A stretch of 64,000 nucleotides of DNA from CBDDHT01 sp965227905 (GTDB taxonomy: Bacteria > Pseudomonadota > Alphaproteobacteria > Rhizobiales > Methyloligellaceae). Shown here piece after piece: positions 18,065 to 26,357 of the stretch (the stretch's first letter is position 1; the number at the start of each line of letters is the position of its first letter). Under the pieces are notes generated by a model. The model was given only the letters and a program-made list of their open reading frames with translations, did no database searches and was not told the origin of the DNA. Where the stretch lies: NCBI GenBank assembly GCA_965227905.1, contig OZ245780.1, positions 2,728,001-2,792,000 on the forward strand, written 5' to 3'. Both the position numbers and the translations under genes were made by a program.

Positions 18065-18825
18065 ATCTCGATTCGCTCGGCGACAACAAAGACTTTGAGA
18101 CCGCAGGATTGCCAGACTCGTGCCGGCAGAACACGTTCAAGCCCTCGCAATCCGCTCGTTACCGGCCGCGGCAATTGCCAGCGCGTAAATCCGCCGGTTG
18201 CCAGATAGCCAAGGCATCCGAAAGGCTCCAGCGTTCTGACCTGGAGGCCGGTTTGCGCCGCGAGTTCTTCGCAGTGCTCTGAAAAGTATGTCTTGGGGAT
18301 TGTCGCATTGCCGTCCATTGGATCCTTGTCGTCCGTAAAAACGGGCGACCAGGGGTCGGCAATCGAAAAACAATCCTCATCGTGAAGGTAGGTATTCACG
18401 AACCATCCAGCGGCGCCCGTCCATGGCTCGATCAGAATGAGCCGCCCGCCGGGCTCCAGCACCCGAGCGATCTCAGTGAGTGCCTTGGCCGGATGCAGGA
18501 AGTGGTGCACCACATCGATGCCGACGACTGAAGCGAAGCTACCATCGTCAAACGGCATTGAATGAGCATCAACGACGCGGTCGACATGACCGGCGTCTGT
18601 CACATCGCTGACGACCGTGCAGCGATGATAGCGCGTAAAGAATCCCGGGCCTGATCCGATCTCGAGACTCGGCCCCGTCGGCATCGCGCCGACCACACGC
18701 GCGAAACACTCCTTCTCATAAAACTCTCTAAGACCGGACTTGCGGTCCCATTGCTTGCGATGGGCGGCGATCCAGCTCGCCTCCACCACGTCGCTCGCGC
18801 CTGCAGGATGAGCGCTCTCGCTCAT
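18061..18825 (-). CDS. Class I SAM-dependent methyltransferase
   Basis: A 254-residue Methyltransf_11-type enzyme: SAM loop LEIGSGPGFF (residues ~55-64), SVVGIDVVHHF as the motif-II region, and LEPGGRLILIEPW as motif III. It is the last gene of the long leftward operon. Its ATG overlaps the TGA of the toroid-like gene (ATGA), so expression is coupled. The acceptor is unknown; a glycan or a lipid-linked intermediate is likely. Confidence 0.85.
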   Translation of the reverse strand: MSESAHPAGASDVVEASWIAAHRKQWDRKSGLREFYEKECFARVVGAMPTGPSLEIGSGPGFFTRYHRCTVVSDVTDAGHVDRVVDAHSMPFDDGSFASVVGIDVVHHFLHPAKALTEIARVLEPGGRLILIEPWTGAAGWFVNTYLHDEDCFSIADPWSPVFTDDKDPMDGNATIPKTYFSEHCEELAAQTGLQVRTLEPFGCLGYLATGGFTRWQLPRPVTSGLRGLERVLPARVWQSCGLKVFVVAERIEI

Positions 18826-20576
18826 TTCACATCCTGAGGATTGGCGACTTCGATGAGGTCTTTGGCAGGTGTGTACCGCCAGGGAAGGATCGTCTTCTTC
18901 TTTCCGGCCTTAAAGCGTGCTGCGACGACGGCGAGCCGCTCGTCCGGCATGGCAAGAGTGACACCCTTGTCTTGACGCGAAGACGGGCTGTGCATGGTGA
19001 TTTCCGGCACGACGTGAACGCGTTTGACCCGTTTGAGACTGCCTTCGAGGATAAACGTATCCTCGACCGTCACCATGTCCTTGTCGATCTTGATTTTGCG
19101 CTCGAGATTGAGCGGCAGTGTGCGTTTCGGCGAGACCATCCGGCTTTTGATTGCTTTCTGGAACTTGGCGGCAAGCGATGCCGTGCGCAAAAACATCAGT
19201 GTTGTCTGAAACGGGACCATCAGTCGCTTCAGCGGGACGCCTGTCGACACCGCTTTGAATGGTGCGACGATCGTAACGCCGGTTTTCTGCTCGATCGGCT
19301 CGAGGGTCGTGTCCCCATCCCAAGTTGCCGAGGCGAAAATCCGACCATCGATCATCTCGATGAGATAACCCATTTGATAGCGTGGTTGCTTGTCGGGCGT
19401 CTCGAAGGCGATAGCCCCGCCAAGGCGCCTGCTGATGGTGGTTGACCAGTCCGGGCGGCGTACCACATGAAATCCGCATCCACCGAGATCCGTCGGTGCC
19501 TCGTCTGCCGCCGTTCGTTCTTCAATCGCCTCCAGGGCCTCATGGGCAAGCGTTGTCATGGCCCACTGCGGGAACGAGAAATAGGCAAAATAGCGATCGT
19601 CCATATCGCTTGGACGTGCGGAGTGGCCCGAGCGAAACGCGCGGAACGCGCGCCGGGCAAGGCGAGCAGCGCGCTTGTCGTCGCCTGAGAAGAACGCTGC
19701 GCCCAAGGCGAACTGATGACTTGTTCCCCGGCTGCCGAGCCGCCCAGGCAGGATGGGACCGCGGCCTCGGACCGTATCAAGAAATCCGATCAGATCTTTC
19801 GCGATCTCCCGCGCCTGTCCCCGATCCTCGAAGAAGTCGCTCGTGGCGAGAAAGTCGAGTGCCAGCGTGCTGTAGCCGAAATCGGCGCCGCCATATTCGG
19901 GTAGCCAGCCTTCGCTGTTCTGATCGCTGCGAACGCGTTTGAGCATCTTGTCGGCGGCGTCGTGCCAGCCATCTTCACCGGATAGTGCCGCAAGTCCATT
20001 GAGCGCTGCCGCGGCTGCGAGATTCTGGTTCATCACCTCCGGATTGTACCGATCGTTGAGCCAGTGCCCGGCGCGCGCCAGGGCTTCCAGCCCGGCTTGT
20101 GAGGTTTCCTTGGGCAGATGGTCTCCAAGCAGCTTCAGAGTCAGAGCGACACCGGCGCTGGTGATGGCGGTCGGGCAAAAGCTTTGCTCATTCACATACC
20201 ATTCGTCGAATGAACCGCTGCTTCTTTGCTGTGCAATCCAAGCCTGCAGAGCCGCGTTCGCAAGCTCCAGAGTTTCCTGGTCCCGATGTCTCTTATTGGC
20301 GGGATGGTCAGCGACATAGAGTGCGGCAAAGCCGACCATGACCTGCTGCCAGGTGGCCCCTGGAAAGTTCGTCAGCGTCCGATAATACCAATAGTTGCGG
20401 TCAGCGCATCCGTAGGTCGCGGAGCCAACGGTCCGGTCCATGAGACCTTTGGCGCGATGTGCCGCCGTGTCGAGTTCCGTCAGCATCAGGTCGACGACGG
20501 ACTCCGCAGCGGCGGGCTCTTCTGCGGCAGCAGTCTCTTCTTTTTCTTGCGGTTCAGCCGGGGTTTCCATGAGCAT
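18822..20576 (-). CDS. Uncharacterised 584-residue helical (alpha/alpha-toroid-like) protein
   Basis: No family could be named. The N-terminal ~25 residues are acidic, alanine- and glutamate-rich. Residues ~30-360 consist of repeated amphipathic helix pairs with Trp/Gly-rich turns (YWYYRTL, GYSTLALDF, MDDRYFAYFSFPQW), like the (alpha/alpha)6 toroids of heparinase and lyase enzymes. The C-terminal part is beta-rich (RPDWSTTISRRLGG, ASATWDGD). There is no signal peptide, so it is probably cytoplasmic. Its start overlaps the end of asnB by 23 bases, and its stop overlaps the methyltransferase start. A second ATG two codons in is possible. It may process or trim a glycan, but that is inference. 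Confidence 0.7.
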   Translation of the reverse strand: MLMETPAEPQEKEETAAAEEPAAAESVVDLMLTELDTAAHRAKGLMDRTVGSATYGCADRNYWYYRTLTNFPGATWQQVMVGFAALYVADHPANKRHRDQETLELANAALQAWIAQQRSSGSFDEWYVNEQSFCPTAITSAGVALTLKLLGDHLPKETSQAGLEALARAGHWLNDRYNPEVMNQNLAAAAALNGLAALSGEDGWHDAADKMLKRVRSDQNSEGWLPEYGGADFGYSTLALDFLATSDFFEDRGQAREIAKDLIGFLDTVRGRGPILPGRLGSRGTSHQFALGAAFFSGDDKRAARLARRAFRAFRSGHSARPSDMDDRYFAYFSFPQWAMTTLAHEALEAIEERTAADEAPTDLGGCGFHVVRRPDWSTTISRRLGGAIAFETPDKQPRYQMGYLIEMIDGRIFASATWDGDTTLEPIEQKTGVTIVAPFKAVSTGVPLKRLMVPFQTTLMFLRTASLAAKFQKAIKSRMVSPKRTLPLNLERKIKIDKDMVTVEDTFILEGSLKRVKRVHVVPEITMHSPSSRQDKGVTLAMPDERLAVVAARFKAGKKKTILPWRYTPAKDLIEVANPQDVK

Positions 20577-22404
20577 CCAGCCACATATGTAAAGCAGTCA
20601 TTGTCACAAGCCGTTTGGCAGCGAGGAAGTCGCCGTTCATTAGATAGCGCAGATTTTCCTCAATAAAACCCTGTTGCACTATACCATGCCGCCGCGTCAA
20701 ATCCGGTGACAGCCAGTCGCGGCAGAGTTTTTCCAAGGCCGTCCGATAGCGCCGCTCCATCGGCACATGGAAGGCGAACTTCGGACGCTTCCAGTCGCCG
20801 CCCTGACGCTCCAGCACTTTTCGCAGCAAAACCTTGTTCTGGCCGCCATCGATGATCAGCTTGTCAGGCGCGTTTTTGAGGTGATCGTAGAGGCGGGGGT
20901 CGAGGAACGGCACGCGGGCCTCGAGCCCGTGGGCCATGCTGAGCTGATCCATCTTGTTGAGGATCTGATAGGGCAGCCATGTTCGCACCGTATCGTTCAT
21001 CAATGCGCCGAGATCCAAGGTGATGTCTGGGGGCGGGGACGGTTTGCCAAGGTCGGCCGCGCGAAGGATGTCCTTATCGTCGATGATTGTCGATGCGAGC
21101 CGGTTAAGCATGCCCGGATCGTGAATGTTGCCAATCATTCTTGCGACTTTCTTGCGGCCCAGGCTGCCGAGGGACGCCTGATAGTCGAAAAACAGATTGA
21201 GAATCGGAATCGGGGTCAAGTGAACGAGGGGCGCCAGTCGGTTTGCAAAGGGCAGTAAGCGCCTGAGTTTTGCGAGTGCCTTGAGTCCCGAAAAATGGAC
21301 ATAACCGCCGAAGATCTCATCGGCTCCTTCGCCGGTCAGTACGACCTTGTGGTGTCGCCCGGCCGCTTCACAAAGCTGATAGGTCGGCAACACGATCGCA
21401 TCCCCGACCGGTAGGTCCATGCACGCAACTGCATCGTAGAGGCCGGAAAAATCATCGGTATTGTCCGTATCGACGATCACATGGCTGGCGCCGACAGAGT
21501 CCGCGATGATTTTGGCGGGCGCGACCTCGTCGTCCGCATCGCGCATCGAGAAGGTATAGGCTGTCATCGGATAGGGGCAATGGCGGGCCGCGAATGTCGC
21601 GATCGTCGATGAATCGACGCCGCCGGACAGAAAAAGGCCGACAGGTACGTCGGAGCGCAGCTGCAGTTCGATCGCATCGTCGAGGAGGGTTTCTGTGCGA
21701 TCAACCCATTCCTCTTCACTCCAGCTCGTATCGCCCGAGCGAACTTCAGGATGCCAATAGGCGACAATTTCGTGTCGGCCGCCGACCTTTGCTTCGAGAT
21801 AAGATCCAGGCGGAAGCGTCTCGATGCCCTGGAAGAAGTGTTGTCCGGAAGGCGTGTATCGAAACTGAAGATAGTCTCTGATCGCGTCCGCTCGAAAACT
21901 TCGATCCACACCCGGCGCTAAGGCAACGGTGCGAGCGGTCGAGCCAAATATGATCTGGGAGCCGACATTGGCGTAATAGAGCGGCTTGATGCCGAAATGG
22001 TCGCGTACGAGAAAGAGTTTGCCCTCCTGGGTATCGTATAGCGCGAAGGCAAAAATGCCGATCAGCTCAGCGAAAAAGTCTCGTCCGAACGCGGCAAATC
22101 CAAGAGGGAGCAACTCGGTGTCGCAATTGGTTGTGAACCGCCGGCCCGTCGCCTCGATCTTGGCCCGGAGTGCATCGTAATTATAGATTTCGCCATTGTA
22201 GGTGAGAACGAAACGGCCGTCCTCGCGCACCATCGGCTGGCTGCCGCCCTGGATGTCGACGATGGCAAGCCGGGTATGTCCGAAATGCACGTGTCCGTCT
22301 GACCAGATGCCATCACCGTCCGGTCCGCGATGGCGAATGGCATCGACCATCCGGTCGAGAAGACCGCCTGTTTCCGGTCCTGTGTATCCGGCTATGCCGC
22401 ACAT
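20554..22404 (-). CDS. asnB: Asparagine synthetase B-type, glutamine-hydrolysing
   Basis: A 616-residue two-domain amidotransferase. Cys2 is the Ntn-glutaminase nucleophile (MCGIAGY), and RHRGPDG and TYNGEIYNY shape the glutaminase site. SGGVDS (260-265) is the ATP-pyrophosphatase loop. AsnB-like proteins in polysaccharide loci often amidate a sugar carboxylate or another acid rather than aspartate. Two sugar-acid-forming dehydrogenases are encoded nearby (26358-27710 and 29365-30666), so amidation of a uronic acid is a reasonable guess. It lies within the leftward operon, 70 bases after the TIM-barrel gene. Confidence 0.88.
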   Translation of the reverse strand: MCGIAGYTGPETGGLLDRMVDAIRHRGPDGDGIWSDGHVHFGHTRLAIVDIQGGSQPMVREDGRFVLTYNGEIYNYDALRAKIEATGRRFTTNCDTELLPLGFAAFGRDFFAELIGIFAFALYDTQEGKLFLVRDHFGIKPLYYANVGSQIIFGSTARTVALAPGVDRSFRADAIRDYLQFRYTPSGQHFFQGIETLPPGSYLEAKVGGRHEIVAYWHPEVRSGDTSWSEEEWVDRTETLLDDAIELQLRSDVPVGLFLSGGVDSSTIATFAARHCPYPMTAYTFSMRDADDEVAPAKIIADSVGASHVIVDTDNTDDFSGLYDAVACMDLPVGDAIVLPTYQLCEAAGRHHKVVLTGEGADEIFGGYVHFSGLKALAKLRRLLPFANRLAPLVHLTPIPILNLFFDYQASLGSLGRKKVARMIGNIHDPGMLNRLASTIIDDKDILRAADLGKPSPPPDITLDLGALMNDTVRTWLPYQILNKMDQLSMAHGLEARVPFLDPRLYDHLKNAPDKLIIDGGQNKVLLRKVLERQGGDWKRPKFAFHVPMERRYRTALEKLCRDWLSPDLTRRHGIVQQGFIEENLRYLMNGDFLAAKRLVTMTALHMWLDAHGNPG

Positions 22405-22474
22405 GCTATCGAAACACAGCCTTTCGCTGGCTTATCTGCTGTTGGATCAGCGGACAGCCATACAGTCTTGGGCG

Positions 22475-23383
22475 CTAAGCCGCCAGCGGCGCTTTTAGCC
22501 GAGGCATATGCTTGGTGATTGCGCCGAAGGTCTCGGCGATATGCTCGGGGCGGGACGCGCCAACGACAATACTGTCGATATTTGGGACCGTCGCGAGATA
22601 GGAATAGGCTTCTTCAGGCGAGAGATAGCCCGACGCCAGCGAGCCCATGACAAGCATGCTGACGTCGTGTTCATTCGTTGCCGTCTCGCAGGCCTCTCGG
22701 CTCGGGTTCATATGATAGCCGGTCTTGTTGAAGTGGGTCATGACCAGCGGGCGCGGCAGACCCCACTCTGAGAAGCGGCTCAGAAGCATCGGAAGGTTCT
22801 TGGTTGCGAATCCGCCTTCTGCACCGAAGCTTTTATCGATCTCTTCCATGTAGAAGGCAAAGACATCGGCAAGGCCGTAGGCGAGCGCCAGATCTGTAAA
22901 CGCGTCGTGCAGGAAAACGGCAGGTACCTGCAGCTTGTCGAATGGCTTGAGTTCGATCTGCATCAGAGCGGCCAGAACCGCATTGATGTCTTTCGACACG
23001 AACGCCTTGGAGCCTTTGACGAACAGGGATGCTTTCTGGCTGATCGTTGTGCCGCCAATCATCTCGAGAATGACATTCACCATGCCGACTTCATTGGCGC
23101 GGGTCACGTATTTCTGGGCGTAAGGCAGGAGCGGGTAGACACGAAAATCATTCGCTAGCGACGCGTCTTTGGCGATGAGCTCTGCCAGGGGTTTGGCGCG
23201 CTCATGGGTTGACATCATCATGCCGCCGGCGCCGTGTTCGCGCGCTGTGTGAATGATCTCTAAGACGCGTGTCGGATCCGCAAAGTGCGCTGCACGCTCT
23301 GCTCCGCGTGCGGACGAGAGATGATCGACGCCGAAAAAGGCGTTGTGACCGAGGACAATTCCATCTGGCAGGCCGCGTTCCAT
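22475..23383 (-). CDS. TIM-barrel protein distantly like aldo-keto reductases, function unknown
   Basis: A 302-residue protein. Its C-terminal IVVGASRPEHIAETF matches the cofactor-phosphate region of aldo-keto reductases. The expected Asp/Tyr motif after strand 2 is missing: it reads GAGGMMMSTHERA where AKRs have the D-x-A-x-x-Y pattern. It may therefore be a non-redox or altered barrel. Its stop-to-start arrangement leaves three bases after the Gfo/Idh gene, strongly suggesting coupled function. The two genes may act in sequence on one sugar. Confidence 0.7.
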   Translation of the reverse strand: MERGLPDGIVLGHNAFFGVDHLSSARGAERAAHFADPTRVLEIIHTAREHGAGGMMMSTHERAKPLAELIAKDASLANDFRVYPLLPYAQKYVTRANEVGMVNVILEMIGGTTISQKASLFVKGSKAFVSKDINAVLAALMQIELKPFDKLQVPAVFLHDAFTDLALAYGLADVFAFYMEEIDKSFGAEGGFATKNLPMLLSRFSEWGLPRPLVMTHFNKTGYHMNPSREACETATNEHDVSMLVMGSLASGYLSPEEAYSYLATVPNIDSIVVGASRPEHIAETFGAITKHMPRLKAPLAA

Positions 23384-23386
23384 GGA

Positions 23387-24439
23387 TCAGGTTCTCCCCG
23401 GAATGGTCACTGGCTGACCATTGGTCTCAGCCGACGCATAGGCGGCATCGATGACGCACTGCACCTTGTAGGCGGAAGCGACATCTGAAGACACATCGCC
23501 CTGGCCGCGGACGGCTGCCAGAAATTCCTTGGCTTGTTCCGTATAGTTCGAGCCGCCGATGTCGAAGTCGGTCCCTTTGTAAAGATCTGGTTTTCGCCAG
23601 GTATGCCAGCCGGCGTCGAAGCCGCCGGCACTGTCGACGGCGAACAGGCGAACATCGTCGTCACTCACGTCGATGGTCCCATTGCTACCCTGGATGTGGA
23701 TCGCGACAGTCGGTGTGCGGTAGTGGCGTGCAGACCATGATGCATCGAGATAGCCGCGCAGCCCGTTCCTGAACCCGAAATAGAGATGGGCATGATCCTC
23801 GATCTCTTTGGAGTAGAGCTTGTTGGCGTGGGCGCTGACCCAGTCGATATCGCCGAAGTACCAGAGCAGCAGATCGATCACATGGGAGTTCTGGGTTGTC
23901 AGAACACCGCCGCCGGCAACCTTGCGATCATAGCGCCAGCCTTTGCCCTTACCGAAAAGCTGGCCGATATACATGCTGGCACGGAGCATCTGTGGATCGC
24001 CAAGGACGCCCGTTTCGATGACCGACTTGGCTTTCGCAAAGGTGTCGAGAAACCGTGTCATATACCCGACCATGGTCACGGTGGGGTTGCGCTCCAGAGC
24101 ATCGAGAAGCGGGCGGGCCTGCGGCCCGTCGACCGACAGCGGCTTCTCGATAAAGATCGGTATGCCGCGCTCGATGCAGTCAATCGCAACGGACACGTGA
24201 TGTCCGGTCGGCGTTGCAATCGCGACAATATCGGGTGCCACGCGGTCCAAGAGCTTCTTGTGATCTGTGAAGGTCTCGACCGCATCCATACGCGCACTGA
24301 GCGCATTCAGGACGGTCTTTGTCTTGTCGGCGACGGCAACGAGCCGGGTGCCAGGCAGAACATTGAGTGTTGCTGCGTGGAGAAGGCCGAGTTTGCCAAG
24401 GCCGACGACGGCCGCGCGAAGTTCACCAGTTTCACTCAT
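23387..24439 (-). CDS. Gfo/Idh/MocA-family oxidoreductase
   Basis: A 350-residue NAD(P)-dependent sugar oxidoreductase. The Rossmann loop GLGKLG is at 13-18. The IEKPLS motif near residue 113 holds the family's conserved Glu-Lys-Pro. A later beta-sheet domain includes GGVLTTQNSHVIDLLLWYFGD, a position where the active-site His lies in this family. Homologues such as WbpB/WlbA oxidise the 3-position of UDP-sugars. Here it is tightly followed by an AKR-like barrel. Confidence 0.88.
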   Translation of the reverse strand: MSETGELRAAVVGLGKLGLLHAATLNVLPGTRLVAVADKTKTVLNALSARMDAVETFTDHKKLLDRVAPDIVAIATPTGHHVSVAIDCIERGIPIFIEKPLSVDGPQARPLLDALERNPTVTMVGYMTRFLDTFAKAKSVIETGVLGDPQMLRASMYIGQLFGKGKGWRYDRKVAGGGVLTTQNSHVIDLLLWYFGDIDWVSAHANKLYSKEIEDHAHLYFGFRNGLRGYLDASWSARHYRTPTVAIHIQGSNGTIDVSDDDVRLFAVDSAGGFDAGWHTWRKPDLYKGTDFDIGGSNYTEQAKEFLAAVRGQGDVSSDVASAYKVQCVIDAAYASAETNGQPVTIPGRT

Positions 24440-24473
24440 GAATGCACTGCCAGTGTTGCAAGGGGCATTGTGA

Positions 24474-25415
24474 TCATTTCATCCGATCCCGGTAGAGGTT
24501 GTGGTCTACAGCCCGTTTGATCTGATTGATCAGCTGGAGGATGAAACCGAAGAAAAAGAACTGCAGGCCGGTCGAGACAAGCAGCGCGATCAGAATAAAG
24601 GCCGGCGTCCGATGTCCGAGCCGGAACGTGAAGCCTTCCTGCACGAAGATGAATGAAAAATAGAGGAAGGCCGCTGCGACCAGTGCAATGCCAAGATTGT
24701 AGAGCGTTCGAATGTGATGTCCCGAGCGCAAGAGCAGAATCGGCAATGTGTAAAACACATATTTGGGGATCGATCCGACAACCCGGGATTTGCCATGCTG
24801 GCGAACGCGCCAAACGCTGGCGAGTTCAACGACACGAAAGCCCTTCTCAACCGCATCGATGATCGTTTCCTGCACGTAAGTGTGCGTACCGATCATCTCG
24901 AGTTCCCGGATGACATCAGGCCGCATGGCACGAATGCCGCCATGGCTGTCGGTGAGGTGCAACCCGGTGCGTCGCTTCAGGATCCAAGTGAGGATCCGGG
25001 TCCCCATGCGATTGACCCAGTGATAGTCATAGTCGACCAGATCTTTTTCTTTGAACCGAGATCCCAACACGAGATCCGCCTCGCCAGCCGCGACAGGGGC
25101 CAGGAATTTCGGGATCTCCGTGCGGGCATCGGTCTGCCCGTCGCCATCGATTGCGAGCACGACATCGGGATCGAATTTGATCGCTTCCTTGAGGCCGCGA
25201 TACATGGCGGCACCAAGCCCGATCCCGCCGCCGATCACCACATGGGCGCCGGCTTCCCGCGCTTTCACCCGTGTCGAATCGTGGGAATCATCGGCGATGA
25301 GGATCTCGACCTTGTCGTAGTCGAGCGGTTCGAAGGCGGCGCGAATTTCGCCGATCACTTCGACAATCGATTTTTCCTCGTTCTTGGTCGGGATGACCAC
25401 GACGGCGGTCGCCAT
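24474..25415 (-). CDS. GT2 polyprenyl-phosphate glycosyltransferase (DPM1/GtrB-like)
   Basis: A 313-residue enzyme: cytosolic GT-A domain (VVVIPTKNEE start, ADDSHDST, AIDGDGQTD as the DxD-type metal site near residue 97) followed by two C-terminal hydrophobic helices. This layout is that of enzymes that load a sugar on undecaprenyl phosphate. It could supply the GT39-like protein encoded at 2486-4756. The ATG at 25415 has GGAG 9 bases upstream. The open frame extends 86 codons further but that part is unlike any protein. Confidence 0.85.
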   Translation of the reverse strand: MATAVVVIPTKNEEKSIVEVIGEIRAAFEPLDYDKVEILIADDSHDSTRVKAREAGAHVVIGGGIGLGAAMYRGLKEAIKFDPDVVLAIDGDGQTDARTEIPKFLAPVAAGEADLVLGSRFKEKDLVDYDYHWVNRMGTRILTWILKRRTGLHLTDSHGGIRAMRPDVIRELEMIGTHTYVQETIIDAVEKGFRVVELASVWRVRQHGKSRVVGSIPKYVFYTLPILLLRSGHHIRTLYNLGIALVAAAFLYFSFIFVQEGFTFRLGHRTPAFILIALLVSTGLQFFFFGFILQLINQIKRAVDHNLYRDRMK

Positions 25416-25507
25416 GTCGCAACTCCGGAAGATAGGGTTCGAGCCGGGCCGATAACTGCAGGATTTGCCCGCGTGGCGCAACCGGCAATGGTTGAGGCTT
25501 TGTAGGG

Positions 25508-26332
25508 TTATTCCTTGGTCAAATGAAAATAGACCATGGTCCCGAATCCTCGGTCGAGGATGTGATGGCCGAATTTCGGGACAAGACGCCCGAGCGGCAC
25601 AAAGCGCTTGGGAAAGAAGTGCACTTCGTAGCCGTGGACTTTGAACCCGACCTCTCGCAGATCGTTTGCCCAATCGCGGTCTCGTTTGGCGATACCGACC
25701 GGATTGTCCTTGCCGTCATACTGGCGCACGAAATCTTCGACCGTGTCGGCTTCGTGGCCCATATCGGCGCCGGGATGTTTGACGCCTAGGAGACGCATGG
25801 CCCCGCGCGTCAGCGGAAATACGACCGGCCCATGCAGGACACCGAGGCGATACAGCGTGATTTTGGCAGTGCCGCCCGGTTTCAGAACTCGGAAGGCTTC
25901 GCGAAAAGACTGCTGGGTGTCAGGGGTATGGTGCAGAACGCCTGACGAGCAAACCAGATCGAAACTGTTGTCTTCGAAGGGCAGCGCCTCCGCATTGGCC
26001 TGACGGACCTCTGCTTCGAGGCCATAGTGCGCGAGATGGTCCTTGGTGAGAGCCACGGCAGCATCTGTCAGATCGACACCGGTCGCCTTGGCACCGGCCT
26101 TGGCATATTGGACGGTCAGCCAGCCAGGGCCGCAGCCGATGTCCAGAACGCTTCGGTCGCGATATTGATAGAAGGCCCAATAATCGAGCGCGAACCGTTC
26201 GACATCCTCACGTTTGATTCGATCGAACTCTGCAAAAAACCCCGGTGATCCGGGATCTGCAAGCTCGAAGCTGAATAGGGGGTTGCCCTCCCAATAGGAG
26301 CGGACATCATCGATGCTGGGTGAGGACGCCAC
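25508..26332 (-). CDS. Class I SAM-dependent methyltransferase
   Basis: About 274 residues with LDIGCGPGWLT (SAM loop), TGVDLTDAA (ribose acid), FDLVCSSGVLHH and LKPGGTAKITLY, a clear Methyltransf_11/25 pattern. The start is uncertain. A GTG at 26332 is used because it lies 25 bases after the stop of the upstream dehydrogenase gene. ATGs further out would sit inside that gene. Part of the leftward glycan operon; acceptor unknown. Confidence 0.82.
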   Translation of the reverse strand: MASSPSIDDVRSYWEGNPLFSFELADPGSPGFFAEFDRIKREDVERFALDYWAFYQYRDRSVLDIGCGPGWLTVQYAKAGAKATGVDLTDAAVALTKDHLAHYGLEAEVRQANAEALPFEDNSFDLVCSSGVLHHTPDTQQSFREAFRVLKPGGTAKITLYRLGVLHGPVVFPLTRGAMRLLGVKHPGADMGHEADTVEDFVRQYDGKDNPVGIAKRDRDWANDLREVGFKVHGYEVHFFPKRFVPLGRLVPKFGHHILDRGFGTMVYFHLTKE

Positions 26333-26357
26333 GGGCGATAATCCGGTTTTAGAGTTG

